NCBI GenBank assembly: GCA_902790375.1
Contig: CADARY010000002.1
Location: 1-64,000 of the forward strand
Direction: 5' to 3'
Source: Oscillospiraceae bacterium
GTDB taxonomy: Bacteria; Bacillota; Clostridia; Oscillospirales; Oscillospiraceae
DNA: 64,000 bases
Below the pieces are notes generated by a model that was not told the origin of the DNA, did not search any database, and saw only the letters and a program-made list of their open reading frames with translations. Of the stretch, positions 51,396 through 59,905 are shown one piece after another. Within the stretch, counting starts at the first letter, position 1. Every line of letters starts with the position of its first letter. The position numbers and the translations under genes were made by a program.

Positions 51396-51575
51396 ATGAA
51401 TGAAAAGAACAAACTGAGCGACAATCGTCTTGACAATGTGAACGGCGGCGCACGCCCCAAATATGTCAGCAGCTTTTTCTGCGAGAAATGCGGCAAGACC
51501 ATCCATCTCAACGGGGTCTACACACTGGAAAAAGCGATCAAGGATCACGACCAAAAGGTACACAGCGGAAAATAA
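51396..51575 (+). CDS. Small double-glycine-leader protein with C2H2-type finger
   Basis: 59 residues. MNEKNKLSDNRLDNVNGG matches the classic bacteriocin leader LSxxxLxxVxGG. The 41-residue remainder contains CEKCGK and ends HDQKVHSGK, a CxxC-18-HxxxxH arrangement that could bind zinc. GGAAAG lies seven bases before the ATG. It begins 20 bases after trpB2 and ends before a hairpin, so it should share the Trp T-box transcript. No exporter is nearby. It could be a processed peptide, or a small zinc-finger protein whose leader-like start is coincidental. Confidence 0.7.
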   Translation: MNEKNKLSDNRLDNVNGGARPKYVSSFFCEKCGKTIHLNGVYTLEKAIKDHDQKVHSGK

Positions 51576-51586
51576 TACGAAGTGAG

Positions 51587-51614
51587 ACAGCGCCCCGCAG
51601 CCGCGGGGCGCTGT
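51587..51614. terminator. GC-rich hairpin ending the trpB2 operon
   Basis: ACAGCGCCCCGC (51587-51598) pairs with GCGGGGCGCTGT (51603-51614), four-base loop, weak T-tract. Confidence 0.65.
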
Positions 51615-51625
51615 TGTGATCAATA

Positions 51626-51805
51626 TCAGAAAGAGCCGGTGTGGTGCCTGCCCTTCAGCTTCGGGTCATTGGAGCCTGCCTGGCCGCGCAGTTCGGTGAA
51701 AGCATTCGTCGACTTGCTTGGCGGTACGGACTTCTCCGTTTCAACCCGGGGCGCGGCAGATTTTTCGGGGGCCGTGAATTTCTTAAACCATTTGAAAAAA
51801 CACAT
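51626..51805 (-). CDS. Small basic amphipathic-start protein, unknown
   Basis: 59 residues starting MCFFKWFKKFTAPEK, with a perfect AGGAGG eight bases upstream. The start is an aromatic/lysine amphipathic stretch that could sit on the membrane; the rest is polar and ends KLKGRHHTGSF. It is the last gene after the MBL hydrolase on the minus strand. I do not recognise a family. Confidence 0.55.
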   Translation of the reverse strand: MCFFKWFKKFTAPEKSAAPRVETEKSVPPSKSTNAFTELRGQAGSNDPKLKGRHHTGSF

Positions 51806-51846
51806 TCTGATTTCCTCCTGTGTACATAAAAGGCCTGGTATGTCAG

Positions 51847-52458
51847 TCAGCTGCGCATGGCGGCGCGGCAATAGTAATTGAAGCTGCGCTCGCGCTCGAG
51901 CGTGCTGGAATCCATATGACCGGGATAGACCTCATAGTCGCCCGGCAGCTCGCAGATTTTTCGCAGGGATGCCAGCTCCTGCTGCATATCGCCCCCGGGC
52001 AGATCGGTCCTGCCGCAGCTGCCCTTGAAGAGGGTATCCCCGGTAAAGAGGGCGTCCTCACAGCGGAGGGTCACGCCTCCCGGGGTGTGACCGGGTGTGC
52101 CGATCACGTCAAAGCGCAGCCCTGCAGCCTCGATCGTGTCACCGTCGTCATAGCTTCTTCCGTTTTCCTTGAGCGTATAGGGCAGATGCGTGTCCACAGC
52201 ATGGCGATAATCGTCCCGCTCGTTCATATACACGACGGCGCCGGTCTCTTCGGCGATGGTATCCACTGCGCCGACATGGTCATAATGACCGTGCGTCAGC
52301 AGAATGGCACGGCAGCGAAGATGGTTTGACTCCATATAGTCCAGAATCGTATTGGATTCGTCGCCCGGATCAATGACGACGCATTCAAGTGAGGCTTCGT
52401 TGATGACCACGTAGCAGTTGGTCTCAAGCTGCCCGACGGGGATGGTTTTGATCAGCAT
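51847..52458 (-). CDS. MBL-fold hydrolase (glyoxalase II-like)
   Basis: 203 residues. LTHGHYDHVGA is the zinc-binding THxHxDH motif, GTPGHTPGG and FTGDTLFKGSCGRTD follow in order, and YPGHMD supplies the last ligand. This is the short glyoxalase-II-like form common in Firmicutes (YcbL type). It would hydrolyse thioesters such as hydroxyacylglutathione analogues; the in vivo substrate is unknown. It starts four bases after the dtd stop. Confidence 0.88.
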   Translation of the reverse strand: MLIKTIPVGQLETNCYVVINEASLECVVIDPGDESNTILDYMESNHLRCRAILLTHGHYDHVGAVDTIAEETGAVVYMNERDDYRHAVDTHLPYTLKENGRSYDDGDTIEAAGLRFDVIGTPGHTPGGVTLRCEDALFTGDTLFKGSCGRTDLPGGDMQQELASLRKICELPGDYEVYPGHMDSSTLERERSFNYYCRAAMRS

Positions 52459-52461
52459 GGC

Positions 52462-52905
52462 TTAAAGCTCCTTTGTGTCCAGAAGAATCGTTACGGGCCC
52501 ATCGTTGATGGAGGCAACCTGCATGTCTGCGGCAAAGACGCCGGTCTCGACATGAAAGCCTCTGGCCCTGCATTCGCTGATCACCTTCTCGTAGAGGGGG
52601 ATCGCGGTCTCCGGCCGCGCCGCCTTTGAAAAACCCGGGCGGCGGGATTTGCAGTCGGCAAACAGGGTGAACTGGCTGATGATCAAAAGCTCTGCGCCGG
52701 CGTCTGCCGGTTTTACGTTCATCTTTCCGTTTTCGTCCTCAAAGATGCGAAGGCCGCAGATTTTATCTGCGATTTTGAGCGCCTCCGCCTCTGTGTCCTC
52801 CTGATGTACACCCAGCAGAACGAGAAAGCCGACGCCGATCTGCCCGGCAGTTTTCCCTTCGATCTCCACCGAGGCGGAGCGCACGCGTGTTAAAACAGCT
52901 CTCAT
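52462..52905 (-). CDS. dtd: D-aminoacyl-tRNA deacylase
   Basis: 147 residues. MRAVLTRVRSASVEIEG at the start, SQFTLFADCKSRRPGFSKAA (catalytic Thr motif SQFTL) and the C-terminal INDGPVTILLDT (GPVT) define DTD. It removes D-amino acids from tRNA. The ATG at 52905 overlaps the rel stop region and has AAAGGA upstream; an in-frame ATG five codons earlier is less likely. Confidence 0.95.
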   Translation of the reverse strand: MRAVLTRVRSASVEIEGKTAGQIGVGFLVLLGVHQEDTEAEALKIADKICGLRIFEDENGKMNVKPADAGAELLIISQFTLFADCKSRRPGFSKAARPETAIPLYEKVISECRARGFHVETGVFAADMQVASINDGPVTILLDTKEL

Positions 52906-52916
52906 ACCGGTTCCTT

Positions 52917-55157
52917 TCACATACCGTTTCTGGTGATATTGATAACGCCTGGGACAGAGGTCAGGCGGCTGATGATATACTTGAGCTCCGCGGCATCCTT
53001 GACCTCCAGCGTGACGGTGACTACGCCGAAGTTAAGCCCGGTGGTGCGGGCGTTGAGAGAGTGGACCTTGGCATTGACAGAGTTGAGCACTGTGGCCACA
53101 TCCATGACCATGCCGTTGCGATCCTTGGCAGAGATCATGATCGTGGTCAGATAGCTCTCAGAGATCTTGCCGGCCCAGGAAACCTGCACCCAGCGACCCG
53201 CATTTTCCGCCTGACTGAGAAGCTGCTGGCAATTGGTGCAGTCCCGCCGATGGATGGAAACGCCCTGACCGCGGGTGATAAAGCCCATGATATCGTCGCC
53301 GGGCACGGGGGTGCAGCAGCGGGAGAATTTAACAAGGCAGTTGGAAAGGCCCTCAACCAAAATTCCATGAACCGCCTTGCCTTCCTTTTTGGGGGCGTGG
53401 ATCTCGCGCCGCTCGGCCGCCTCGGAAACCTTGTCGAGAACAGTCTTGCGCTTTGGCTCCTGGTTTCTCATCTCATCGCGCAGACGGTTGGCCGCACGTG
53501 TCGCGGTGAGACCGCCGTAGCCAATGGCAGCATACATGTCGTCCATGCAAGTGAAGGAAAAGCGCTTGAGGATCGGCGTGCAGACAGCCTCGTCGGTCAC
53601 ATCGTCAAGGGTAAGACCGTTGTGCTTGAGCTCGTCCTCCAGCATGGCGCGGCCGCGGATGATATTTTCCTCCCGCCGTTCCTTCTTGAACCACTGCTTG
53701 ATCTTGGTGCGGGCGGAGTTGCTCTTGGCGGTGTTCAGCCAGTCACGGCTGGGGCCGGGAGCGCTCTTGGAGGTGCGGATCTCCACAATGTCACCATTTT
53801 GCAGCACATAGTCATAGGTGACAATGCGTCCGTTCACCTTGGCGCCCACCATGTGGTTACCGATATCGGAGTGAATATTGTAGGCAAAGTCAATGGGGGT
53901 GGCGCCCGCCGGGAGGTTGATAACGTCGCCCTTCGGCGAGAAGACGAAGACCTCGTCGGCAAACATGTCCACCTTCATGTTGTAGAAGAAATCAGAGGCG
54001 TCCGACTCCTGCTGGCTCTCCAGCAGACGCCTGATCCAGGCGAAGGTGTTTTCGTCCCCCTCGCGCAGCACCGTGTTGGCGCTTGAGCCCATTTTGTATT
54101 TCCAGTGAGCCGCGACGCCGTACTCGGCGGTGTAGTGCATCTCCCAGGTGCGGATCTGTACTTCAAAGGGAATGCCTTCAGAACCGATGACGGTGGTGTG
54201 TACGCTTTGGTACATGTTGGGCTTCGGAGTGGAGATATAATCTTTGAAACGGCCGGGCACCGGCTTAAACATATCATGGATGATGCCCAGCACATTGTAA
54301 CAGTCGGGGATCGAATCGACGATCACGCGAAAAGCGCAAAGATCAAAGATGCCGTTGATGTCCAGCTTCTGCGCATACATCTTGCGGTAGATGGAATAGA
54401 CGTGCTTGATGCGGCAGTAAATGGTGCACTGTACCCCCTCCGCCTCCAGGCGCGTCTGGATTTTTTCCTTCATGCTGTCCATGAAGCGCTCCAGCTCCGG
54501 CATGCGGCGGTTCAGATTGTCGGTAATCTCCTTATAGCCCTCGGGGTCCAGATACTGCAGCGACAGGTCCTCCAGCTCCCACTTGGCCCGCTGCATACCG
54601 AGGCGGTGCGCGATAGGCGCATAGATCTCCATTGTCTCCAGGGATTTGGTTTTCTGCTTCTCCGGGGTCTGATAGGCCATGGTGCGCATGTTGTGGAGAC
54701 GATCAGCGATTTTGATCAGGATGACGCGGATATCCTTTGCCATGGCCAGCAGCATTTTCCGCAGGTTCTCGGCCTGCTCATCTTCCTTGCTGGTGTACTG
54801 TACGCGCGTGAGCTTGGTGACGCCCTCCACGATATCGGCAACCGCATTGCCGAACTGCCGGGCAATATCCTCATGGGTGAGGGAGGTATCCTCAATCACG
54901 TCATGCAGCAGCGCGGCGATGATGGAATCCTCATCCAGACCGATATCCACGCTGATGTCCGCGGCGGCGATGCAGTGCGTCACATAGGGTGAGCCGTCCC
55001 GGCGCTTCTGCCCGGCATGAGCTGTGCGCGCCATATCATAGGCGGCGCGAATACGGCTGAGATCCATATTCGGCGCGTTTTCCTTGATTTTCCTGACCAG
55101 GTCCTCAAACATTGCGTCAGGATCAAGTACCATATTATTTCGTTCCTGCGTATCCAT
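52917..55157 (-). CDS. rel: Bifunctional (p)ppGpp synthetase/hydrolase
   Basis: 746 residues. HD hydrolase domain with YVTHCIAAADI and ALLHDVIEDT, synthetase domain (FKDYISTPKPNMYQSVHT), TGS domain (VFSPKGDVINLPAGATPIDFAY), Zn/CC region (RRDCTNCQQL) and C-terminal ACT domain. It makes and degrades the stringent-response alarmone. The HD motif is intact, so both activities are expected. It sits between recJ and dtd on one minus-strand operon. Confidence 0.96.
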   Translation of the reverse strand: MDTQERNNMVLDPDAMFEDLVRKIKENAPNMDLSRIRAAYDMARTAHAGQKRRDGSPYVTHCIAAADISVDIGLDEDSIIAALLHDVIEDTSLTHEDIARQFGNAVADIVEGVTKLTRVQYTSKEDEQAENLRKMLLAMAKDIRVILIKIADRLHNMRTMAYQTPEKQKTKSLETMEIYAPIAHRLGMQRAKWELEDLSLQYLDPEGYKEITDNLNRRMPELERFMDSMKEKIQTRLEAEGVQCTIYCRIKHVYSIYRKMYAQKLDINGIFDLCAFRVIVDSIPDCYNVLGIIHDMFKPVPGRFKDYISTPKPNMYQSVHTTVIGSEGIPFEVQIRTWEMHYTAEYGVAAHWKYKMGSSANTVLREGDENTFAWIRRLLESQQESDASDFFYNMKVDMFADEVFVFSPKGDVINLPAGATPIDFAYNIHSDIGNHMVGAKVNGRIVTYDYVLQNGDIVEIRTSKSAPGPSRDWLNTAKSNSARTKIKQWFKKERREENIIRGRAMLEDELKHNGLTLDDVTDEAVCTPILKRFSFTCMDDMYAAIGYGGLTATRAANRLRDEMRNQEPKRKTVLDKVSEAAERREIHAPKKEGKAVHGILVEGLSNCLVKFSRCCTPVPGDDIMGFITRGQGVSIHRRDCTNCQQLLSQAENAGRWVQVSWAGKISESYLTTIMISAKDRNGMVMDVATVLNSVNAKVHSLNARTTGLNFGVVTVTLEVKDAAELKYIISRLTSVPGVINITRNGM

Positions 55158-55171
55158 TCTCTTCTCCCATT

Positions 55172-57181
55172 TTACAGAAAGCTGCGCAGACTGCGGATGA
55201 GCTGCGTTGCTTCAAGATCTGCCTTCCCGGAAATTTTCGCCTGCCGCGCGCTGAAAATCCCGCCGTCCGCGCCCGACAGGAGTCCAACCTCCCGCAGCAC
55301 CATCAGGCAGAGGCAGAATTTTTCAGGTTCCATGTCGGCGGGGCACTGAGAGATGACCGTGGTCGTGTCGCCGCCGACTGTGAAGCTCGGATCCATGCTG
55401 CGCCAGATGCGCACGAAGTCGGCACGCTCCGGGCAGTAGGGGGCCGCGGCCCAACAGGAACCGGATTCTCCGCAGAGAATATCCTGACACAGCGCTCCCG
55501 GATCATGCGGACGCAGCCCGGAAGCCACAAGCTGAACGGTGACGTTGCCGCGGTATTCATTGATCTGGGGTGAAAAGGCCATATCGATCAGTTCTCCCTC
55601 GTGTACGCCGATGGAGGCGGCATTGTGGGAGAAAAAGATACACTCAAAATGCGCTCTGCCGAGACGAATGCGAAAACGCGTGTGTTTTCCGCCGCCGACC
55701 TCACTGACCGATTCAAGCCGTACCCCGCTGACACACATGACGGGCTTGGGATTGGCGTTCCCATAAGGCTCCAAAAGGTCGAGAGACTTCACATTATCCA
55801 GCGACAGAAGCGCCGGGTCCGTGATCAGCAGGTCACACTGTACCTCAGGCTTCGGCTCCGGTTTATTTTTTAAATAGTAATCTCTGAGCGCATTCCGAAA
55901 GTCGTCCAGCTTGTCGCGCCGCACATTCAGTCCTGCCGCAAGGGCATGGCCGCCGAAGCCGATGAGCTGATCCGAGCAGGCGGAGAGCGCCTCAAAGAGA
56001 TTGAAGCCGCCATAGCTGCGGCAGGAGCCCTTTCCCACATCGCCGTTGAGACAGACGATGATCGCAGGCAGGGAATACTGTTCGGCAAGACGCGAGGCGG
56101 CAATTCCGATCACTCCCTGGTGCCAGCTCTCACTGGCAAGGACGATCGGACCGTCCGGCGGCTGCCCTGCAAGCTGGGCATTGGCCTCCTTCCAGATCTC
56201 GTTTTCAATGCTCTGGCGTTTCCGATTGAGCTCGCACAGCTCTCGTGCCAGAGAGGAGGCGCTGTCCTCATCCCGGGTCAGGAGGAGCTTGGCCGCTATG
56301 GACGCCCTGCCGAGACGCCCGGCGGCATTGAGGCGCGGAGCAAGACTGAAGCCGATGGAGGAAGCGTTGAGATGCGCCGGATCCATGGAGGACTCCCGCA
56401 GCATGGCGGCGATGCCGGGCCTTGGATGCCGGGCGATCTGTTCAAGCCCCAGACGCACAAGATAGCGGTTCTCATCCGTCAGCGGCATCACATCCGCCAC
56501 CGTCCCGATGGCGACAAGATCCGCATAGCGGCTCAGCACGTGCCCGCTCTCTCCCTCGCAGGCGCAGATCAACTTGAGCGCCATGCCGACGCCGGCAAGG
56601 TTTTTGTTCGGATAGGTATCCCCCTCACGCTTGCAGTCAATGAGGGCGGCCGAATCCGGCAGGGCATCCGGCCTGCATTCATGGTGATCGGTGATAACCA
56701 TATCCACACCGATCTGCCGGGCATAGGCAGCCTCCTCGACGGCAGTGATGCCGCAGTCGACCGTGATGATCAGGCTTACCCCGCGGCTTTTGAGCGCGTC
56801 AAGAGCGCCGCAGTTGAGACCGTAGCCCTCCTCGTTTCGATCGGGGATATAGTAATAGCAGGTGAGTCCCTTGCTGCGCAGCCAATCGGTCAGCATACAG
56901 GTGGAGGTGATCCCGTCCACATCATAGTCGCCATAGACCGCAACGATTTCCCGTCCTTCAATTGCCTGCAATACGCGCTCCCGCGCCCTGTCCATCCCCA
57001 GAATGAGCAGGGGATCATGGAGTGTTTCCTCACCGCCGAAAAGCAGCTGCTGAGCCTCACGCTTGTTTTTGATCCCACGAAGCGCCAGAACCTGGCATAA
57101 AAGCGGCGAAAAACCAGCCTCTACAAGGTCCTGGGGTACAGCGGGCCTTGTATAGGGAATTTTCCAATCTGTTTTTTTCAT
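55172..57181 (-). CDS. recJ: Single-stranded-DNA exonuclease RecJ
   Basis: 669 residues. YGDYDVDGITSTCMLTDWL (motif I), ITDHHECRPDALPDS (DHH) and AGVGMALKL, and later GFGGHALAAGLNV (DHHA1) identify RecJ, a 5'-3' ssDNA exonuclease for repair. ATG at 57181 is preferred; a GTG two codons earlier is in frame. No clear ribosome site is seen. The 108 bases upstream are AT-rich and hold nothing else recognisable. Confidence 0.95.
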   Translation of the reverse strand: MKKTDWKIPYTRPAVPQDLVEAGFSPLLCQVLALRGIKNKREAQQLLFGGEETLHDPLLILGMDRARERVLQAIEGREIVAVYGDYDVDGITSTCMLTDWLRSKGLTCYYYIPDRNEEGYGLNCGALDALKSRGVSLIITVDCGITAVEEAAYARQIGVDMVITDHHECRPDALPDSAALIDCKREGDTYPNKNLAGVGMALKLICACEGESGHVLSRYADLVAIGTVADVMPLTDENRYLVRLGLEQIARHPRPGIAAMLRESSMDPAHLNASSIGFSLAPRLNAAGRLGRASIAAKLLLTRDEDSASSLARELCELNRKRQSIENEIWKEANAQLAGQPPDGPIVLASESWHQGVIGIAASRLAEQYSLPAIIVCLNGDVGKGSCRSYGGFNLFEALSACSDQLIGFGGHALAAGLNVRRDKLDDFRNALRDYYLKNKPEPKPEVQCDLLITDPALLSLDNVKSLDLLEPYGNANPKPVMCVSGVRLESVSEVGGGKHTRFRIRLGRAHFECIFFSHNAASIGVHEGELIDMAFSPQINEYRGNVTVQLVASGLRPHDPGALCQDILCGESGSCWAAAPYCPERADFVRIWRSMDPSFTVGGDTTTVISQCPADMEPEKFCLCLMVLREVGLLSGADGGIFSARQAKISGKADLEATQLIRSLRSFL

Positions 57182-57289
57182 ACACACTTCAACTTTTCAA
57201 TTTTTTTATTAATAACTTATATTAACAAAAAAGCAGGACTAATTCAATAGTGAAGAATAGAAAATCCCCCAGTTTGTTAAAAAATGAGT

Positions 57290-57874
57290 TTATTTGCTGT
57301 AGTTGGACAGAGAGCGCCGGTTTTGCGGGGCTGACTCGCTGTGAAGAATATGGTCCATCACGGCCTCAGGATCTTTACACATGGCATAGAGGGAGAGCAC
57401 GTCGTCGTGCATAAAGCCCTGCTCTGCAGTCTGTTGGAGAAGCTTATTGAACATATTAAAATAGCCGAGGGTGTTGAGCATCGCCATAGGCTTGTCGTGC
57501 CGGCCGAGCTGCTTGAGCGTCAGCACCTCGAAAAACTCCTCATAGGTGCCGATCCCACCGGGCAGGGCAACAAAGGCGTCGGCCTTCTCTTCCATAAGGC
57601 GCTTGCGCTCCGACATGGTGTCGGTAAAAAGGATTTCGCAGCCCGCCTCCTTCATAAGGACGCCCGGCTCATCAAAAAAGAGCGGTGCGATACCGAGAGC
57701 CTTTCCGCCCTCGCGAAGCACGCCGCGGGCACAGGCGCCCATCAGGCCTTGCTTGCCGCCGCCAAAAACAAGGCGGTGCCCGCCGCAGGCAATCAGTGTG
57801 CCGAGCTTTTCAGCCGCTTCAAGATAGTTTGAATCAATCCGATCAGAGGATGCGCCGAAAACGCAGATATTCAT
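57290..57874 (-). CDS. LOG-family (TIGR00730) Rossmann-fold protein
   Basis: 194 residues. NICVFGASSDRID, LVFGGGKQGLMGA and ALPGGIGTYEEFFE (PGGxGTxxE) are the LOG signature, the cytokinin-activating/nucleoside 5'-monophosphate phosphoribohydrolase family. In bacteria the natural role is often purine nucleotide turnover. GGGAGGT precedes the ATG at 57874. Confidence 0.9.
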   Translation of the reverse strand: MNICVFGASSDRIDSNYLEAAEKLGTLIACGGHRLVFGGGKQGLMGACARGVLREGGKALGIAPLFFDEPGVLMKEAGCEILFTDTMSERKRLMEEKADAFVALPGGIGTYEEFFEVLTLKQLGRHDKPMAMLNTLGYFNMFNKLLQQTAEQGFMHDDVLSLYAMCKDPEAVMDHILHSESAPQNRRSLSNYSK

Positions 57875-58072
57875 GGAAGAACCTCCCAAAAAAGCTGGCT
57901 ACAGTATAGCACGAACGAAAGAGATTTTACAATAGATCCCGGAAGCCCAGCCGCTTGAGAAACGCATAAAACCTTGAGCAAAGTGAAATATCAATCAAAA
58001 AACTTAGAATATTGCACAAAAACGAATCTCTCAACTTGGACAGTTCGCACAAAACTTTGGTCAAAACGCATC

Positions 58073-58101
58073 TTGATTATTCAAAGAGATCGGACTATAA
58101 T
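58073..58101 (+). promoter_or_regulatory. Promoter of the 40-residue peptide gene
   Basis: TTGATT (58073-58078) and TATAAT (58096-58101), 17-base spacing, 35 bases before the peptide start. The AT-rich gap from 57900 holds nothing else I recognise. Confidence 0.7.
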
Positions 58102-58135
58102 CCACACGAACTCAAGGAAAGGAGGCATGATAACC

Positions 58136-58258
58136 ATGATGGAAGATCGTAAAGTCTTCTCGGTTTTCGAGCCTGAGCGTTCCAATGAATTCCCCAATCT
58201 GCTTGCGGATAAGGATTTTGCTTATTACTATTGGACGCTCCCCGTCTGCATGCTTTGA
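58136..58258 (+). CDS. Stand-alone 40-residue peptide, unknown
   Basis: A 40-codon frame with AAAGGAGG ten bases upstream, a consensus promoter 35 bases upstream and a 21-bp stem terminator 71 bases downstream. The product starts MMEDRKVFSVF, is charged in the middle (FEPERSNEF) and ends in an aromatic cluster FAYYYWTLPVCML. There is no membrane helix or GG leader. It could be a signalling or modified peptide precursor, or a leader peptide for the MFS gene beyond the terminator. No maturation enzyme lies nearby. Confidence 0.55.
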   Translation: MMEDRKVFSVFEPERSNEFPNLLADKDFAYYYWTLPVCML

Positions 58259-58329
58259 TCGCACAGCGCTTGCGCTGCGCCGGATCGGCAGCAATTCAAT
58301 CTTGAACAAAAGACAGGAAAGACGATATA

Positions 58330-58382
58330 AAAAGAAGAAGGATCTGCGGCTGTCCCATTGTGCCGCAGATCCTTCTTCTTTT
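58330..58382 (+). terminator. Long perfect hairpin terminator after the peptide gene
   Basis: Bases 58330-58350 pair perfectly with 58362-58382 (21 bp, loop 11), with the T-rich end CTTCTTCTTTT inside the stem. From 58383 to the MFS gene at 58594 I see only a weak promoter-like pair (TTGACA 58407, TAGTTT 58430). Confidence 0.85.
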
Positions 58383-58593
58383 ATATTATTACGGCGCAGG
58401 CCTCGCTTGACAGCCTCCGGCAGCTATGATAGTTTATTACCGCGCAATCCGCCTGCGGCATCGCCTGATGAAGGTGAGAAAGGGGCTGTCTCAAAAGAAG
58501 GCACTCCCCGCATCAAAAGCAGTATGGCGCAATTCCGGTTGCAACGCTTGTCTTGTTTTTATTGAAAGTCAGTATGACAGAGAGGAACTGCTT

Positions 58594-59772
58594 ATGGTCT
58601 CACTGCTGCTTGCAATCATCTATCTGGCCTTTATCAGTCTGGGTCTGCCGGATTCGCTGCTCGGTTCGGCGTGGCCGGTAATCCATCAGGAGATCGGAGC
58701 ACCGCTTTCCTGGTCCGGCGCCGTGTTTATGATTATCTCTGTCGGCACCATCGTGTCGAGTCTGCTCAGTGAACGCCTGACGCATCGCCTCGGAGCCGGT
58801 AAGGTGACGGCGATCAGCGTGGGCATGACCTGCTGCGCGCTTTTCGGCTTTTCCTTCAGTCACTCCTTTATTGCGCTGTGTCTTTGGGCTGTGCCTTACG
58901 GCCTCGGCGCAGGCGGAGTAGACGCAGCGCTCAATAATTATGTGGCGCTTCATTATGCCAGCCGCCATATGAGCTGGCTGCACTGTATGTGGGGAGTCGG
59001 CGCGACGGCGGGCCCATACATCATGGGCGCCGTGCTCGCCGGCGGCTTTCACTGGAGTATGGGCTATCGCGTCATCGGCTTTCTCCAGCTCGGTTTGACT
59101 GCTGTCCTGCTGCTGAGTCTCCCGCTCTGGAAATCGGCGAGCGGGGAAAAAGGGACAACGAGTGACGGGCATGTCCTGTCCCTTGGGGAGGTGGCGACCA
59201 TCCGTGGCGCGAAATCGGTCATGCTCTGCTTTTTCTGCTACTGCGCGCTCGAGCAGACGGTCGGCCTCTGGGCCAGCAGCTATCTCGTGACCGTGCGCGG
59301 AGTGGATGCTGTGACTGCTGCCCGCTATGGAAGTCTCTTTTTCCTCGGCGTTACGATCGGGCGAGCCATCAGCGGCTTCATCACCATGCTCCTGGACGAT
59401 ACCCGGATGGTAAGGCTGGGGCAGGGGATCATTGTCGCGGGGCTGATGCTCCTGTTCCTGCCTCTCGGAAACAACGCGGCTCTTGCCGGCCTCATTATTG
59501 TCGGCCTTGGGTGCGCGCCCGTCTATCCCAGTCTGATCCATGCCACTCCCGCACATTTTGGCGCGGAACGCTCTCAGGCGATCATCGGCGTTCAGATGGC
59601 CAGCGCCTACGTGGGCACCTCTTTGATGCCGCCGTTTTTCGGCTGGCTGTCAGAGCGCACGTCTCTGCGCCTGTTCCCGGTTTTTCTTCTCGTTCTGCTG
59701 ATCCTCATGCTTGTCTCTCACGAAAAGCTCTGCAGAACGGTGGACGACAGGAAAGGGGCGCTCCGGGCATGA
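58594..59772 (+). CDS. MFS transporter
   Basis: 392 residues, 12 membrane segments. The start region SLGLPDSLLGSAWPVIHQE and the later PYGLGAGGVDAALNNYV resemble the FucP/sugar-type MFS branch (YfkF/FPN group). GAGAGGAAC lies about nine bases before ATG 58594; an in-frame start at 58426 would add a non-membrane basic stretch and is rejected. Substrate unknown. Confidence 0.8.
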   Translation: MVSLLLAIIYLAFISLGLPDSLLGSAWPVIHQEIGAPLSWSGAVFMIISVGTIVSSLLSERLTHRLGAGKVTAISVGMTCCALFGFSFSHSFIALCLWAVPYGLGAGGVDAALNNYVALHYASRHMSWLHCMWGVGATAGPYIMGAVLAGGFHWSMGYRVIGFLQLGLTAVLLLSLPLWKSASGEKGTTSDGHVLSLGEVATIRGAKSVMLCFFCYCALEQTVGLWASSYLVTVRGVDAVTAARYGSLFFLGVTIGRAISGFITMLLDDTRMVRLGQGIIVAGLMLLFLPLGNNAALAGLIIVGLGCAPVYPSLIHATPAHFGAERSQAIIGVQMASAYVGTSLMPPFFGWLSERTSLRLFPVFLLVLLILMLVSHEKLCRTVDDRKGALRA

Positions 59773-59796
59773 TCGAAACAAAAGGCGGGGTATGCC

Positions 59797-59825
59797 TTGA
59801 TTTATATTCATCTTTGTGTTAGCAT
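59797..59825 (+). promoter_or_regulatory. Promoter of the HlyIII-family gene
   Basis: TTGATT (59797-59802) and TAGCAT (59820-59825), 17-base spacing, ~80 bases before the start. Confidence 0.5.
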
Positions 59826-59905
59826 GATCTCATAAGGCAATACCGAGACAAGACCCTGTGATGATATATACCCTGTTATCGGCGTGAGGCCGGAATAATC
59901 GCTGT

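Noticed and set aside
58481..58496. AGGGGCTGTCTCAAAA resembles the terminal repeat of some insertion sequences
   Set aside because: Only one copy is seen, with no transposase or matching partner end nearby; it could be a relic or chance.
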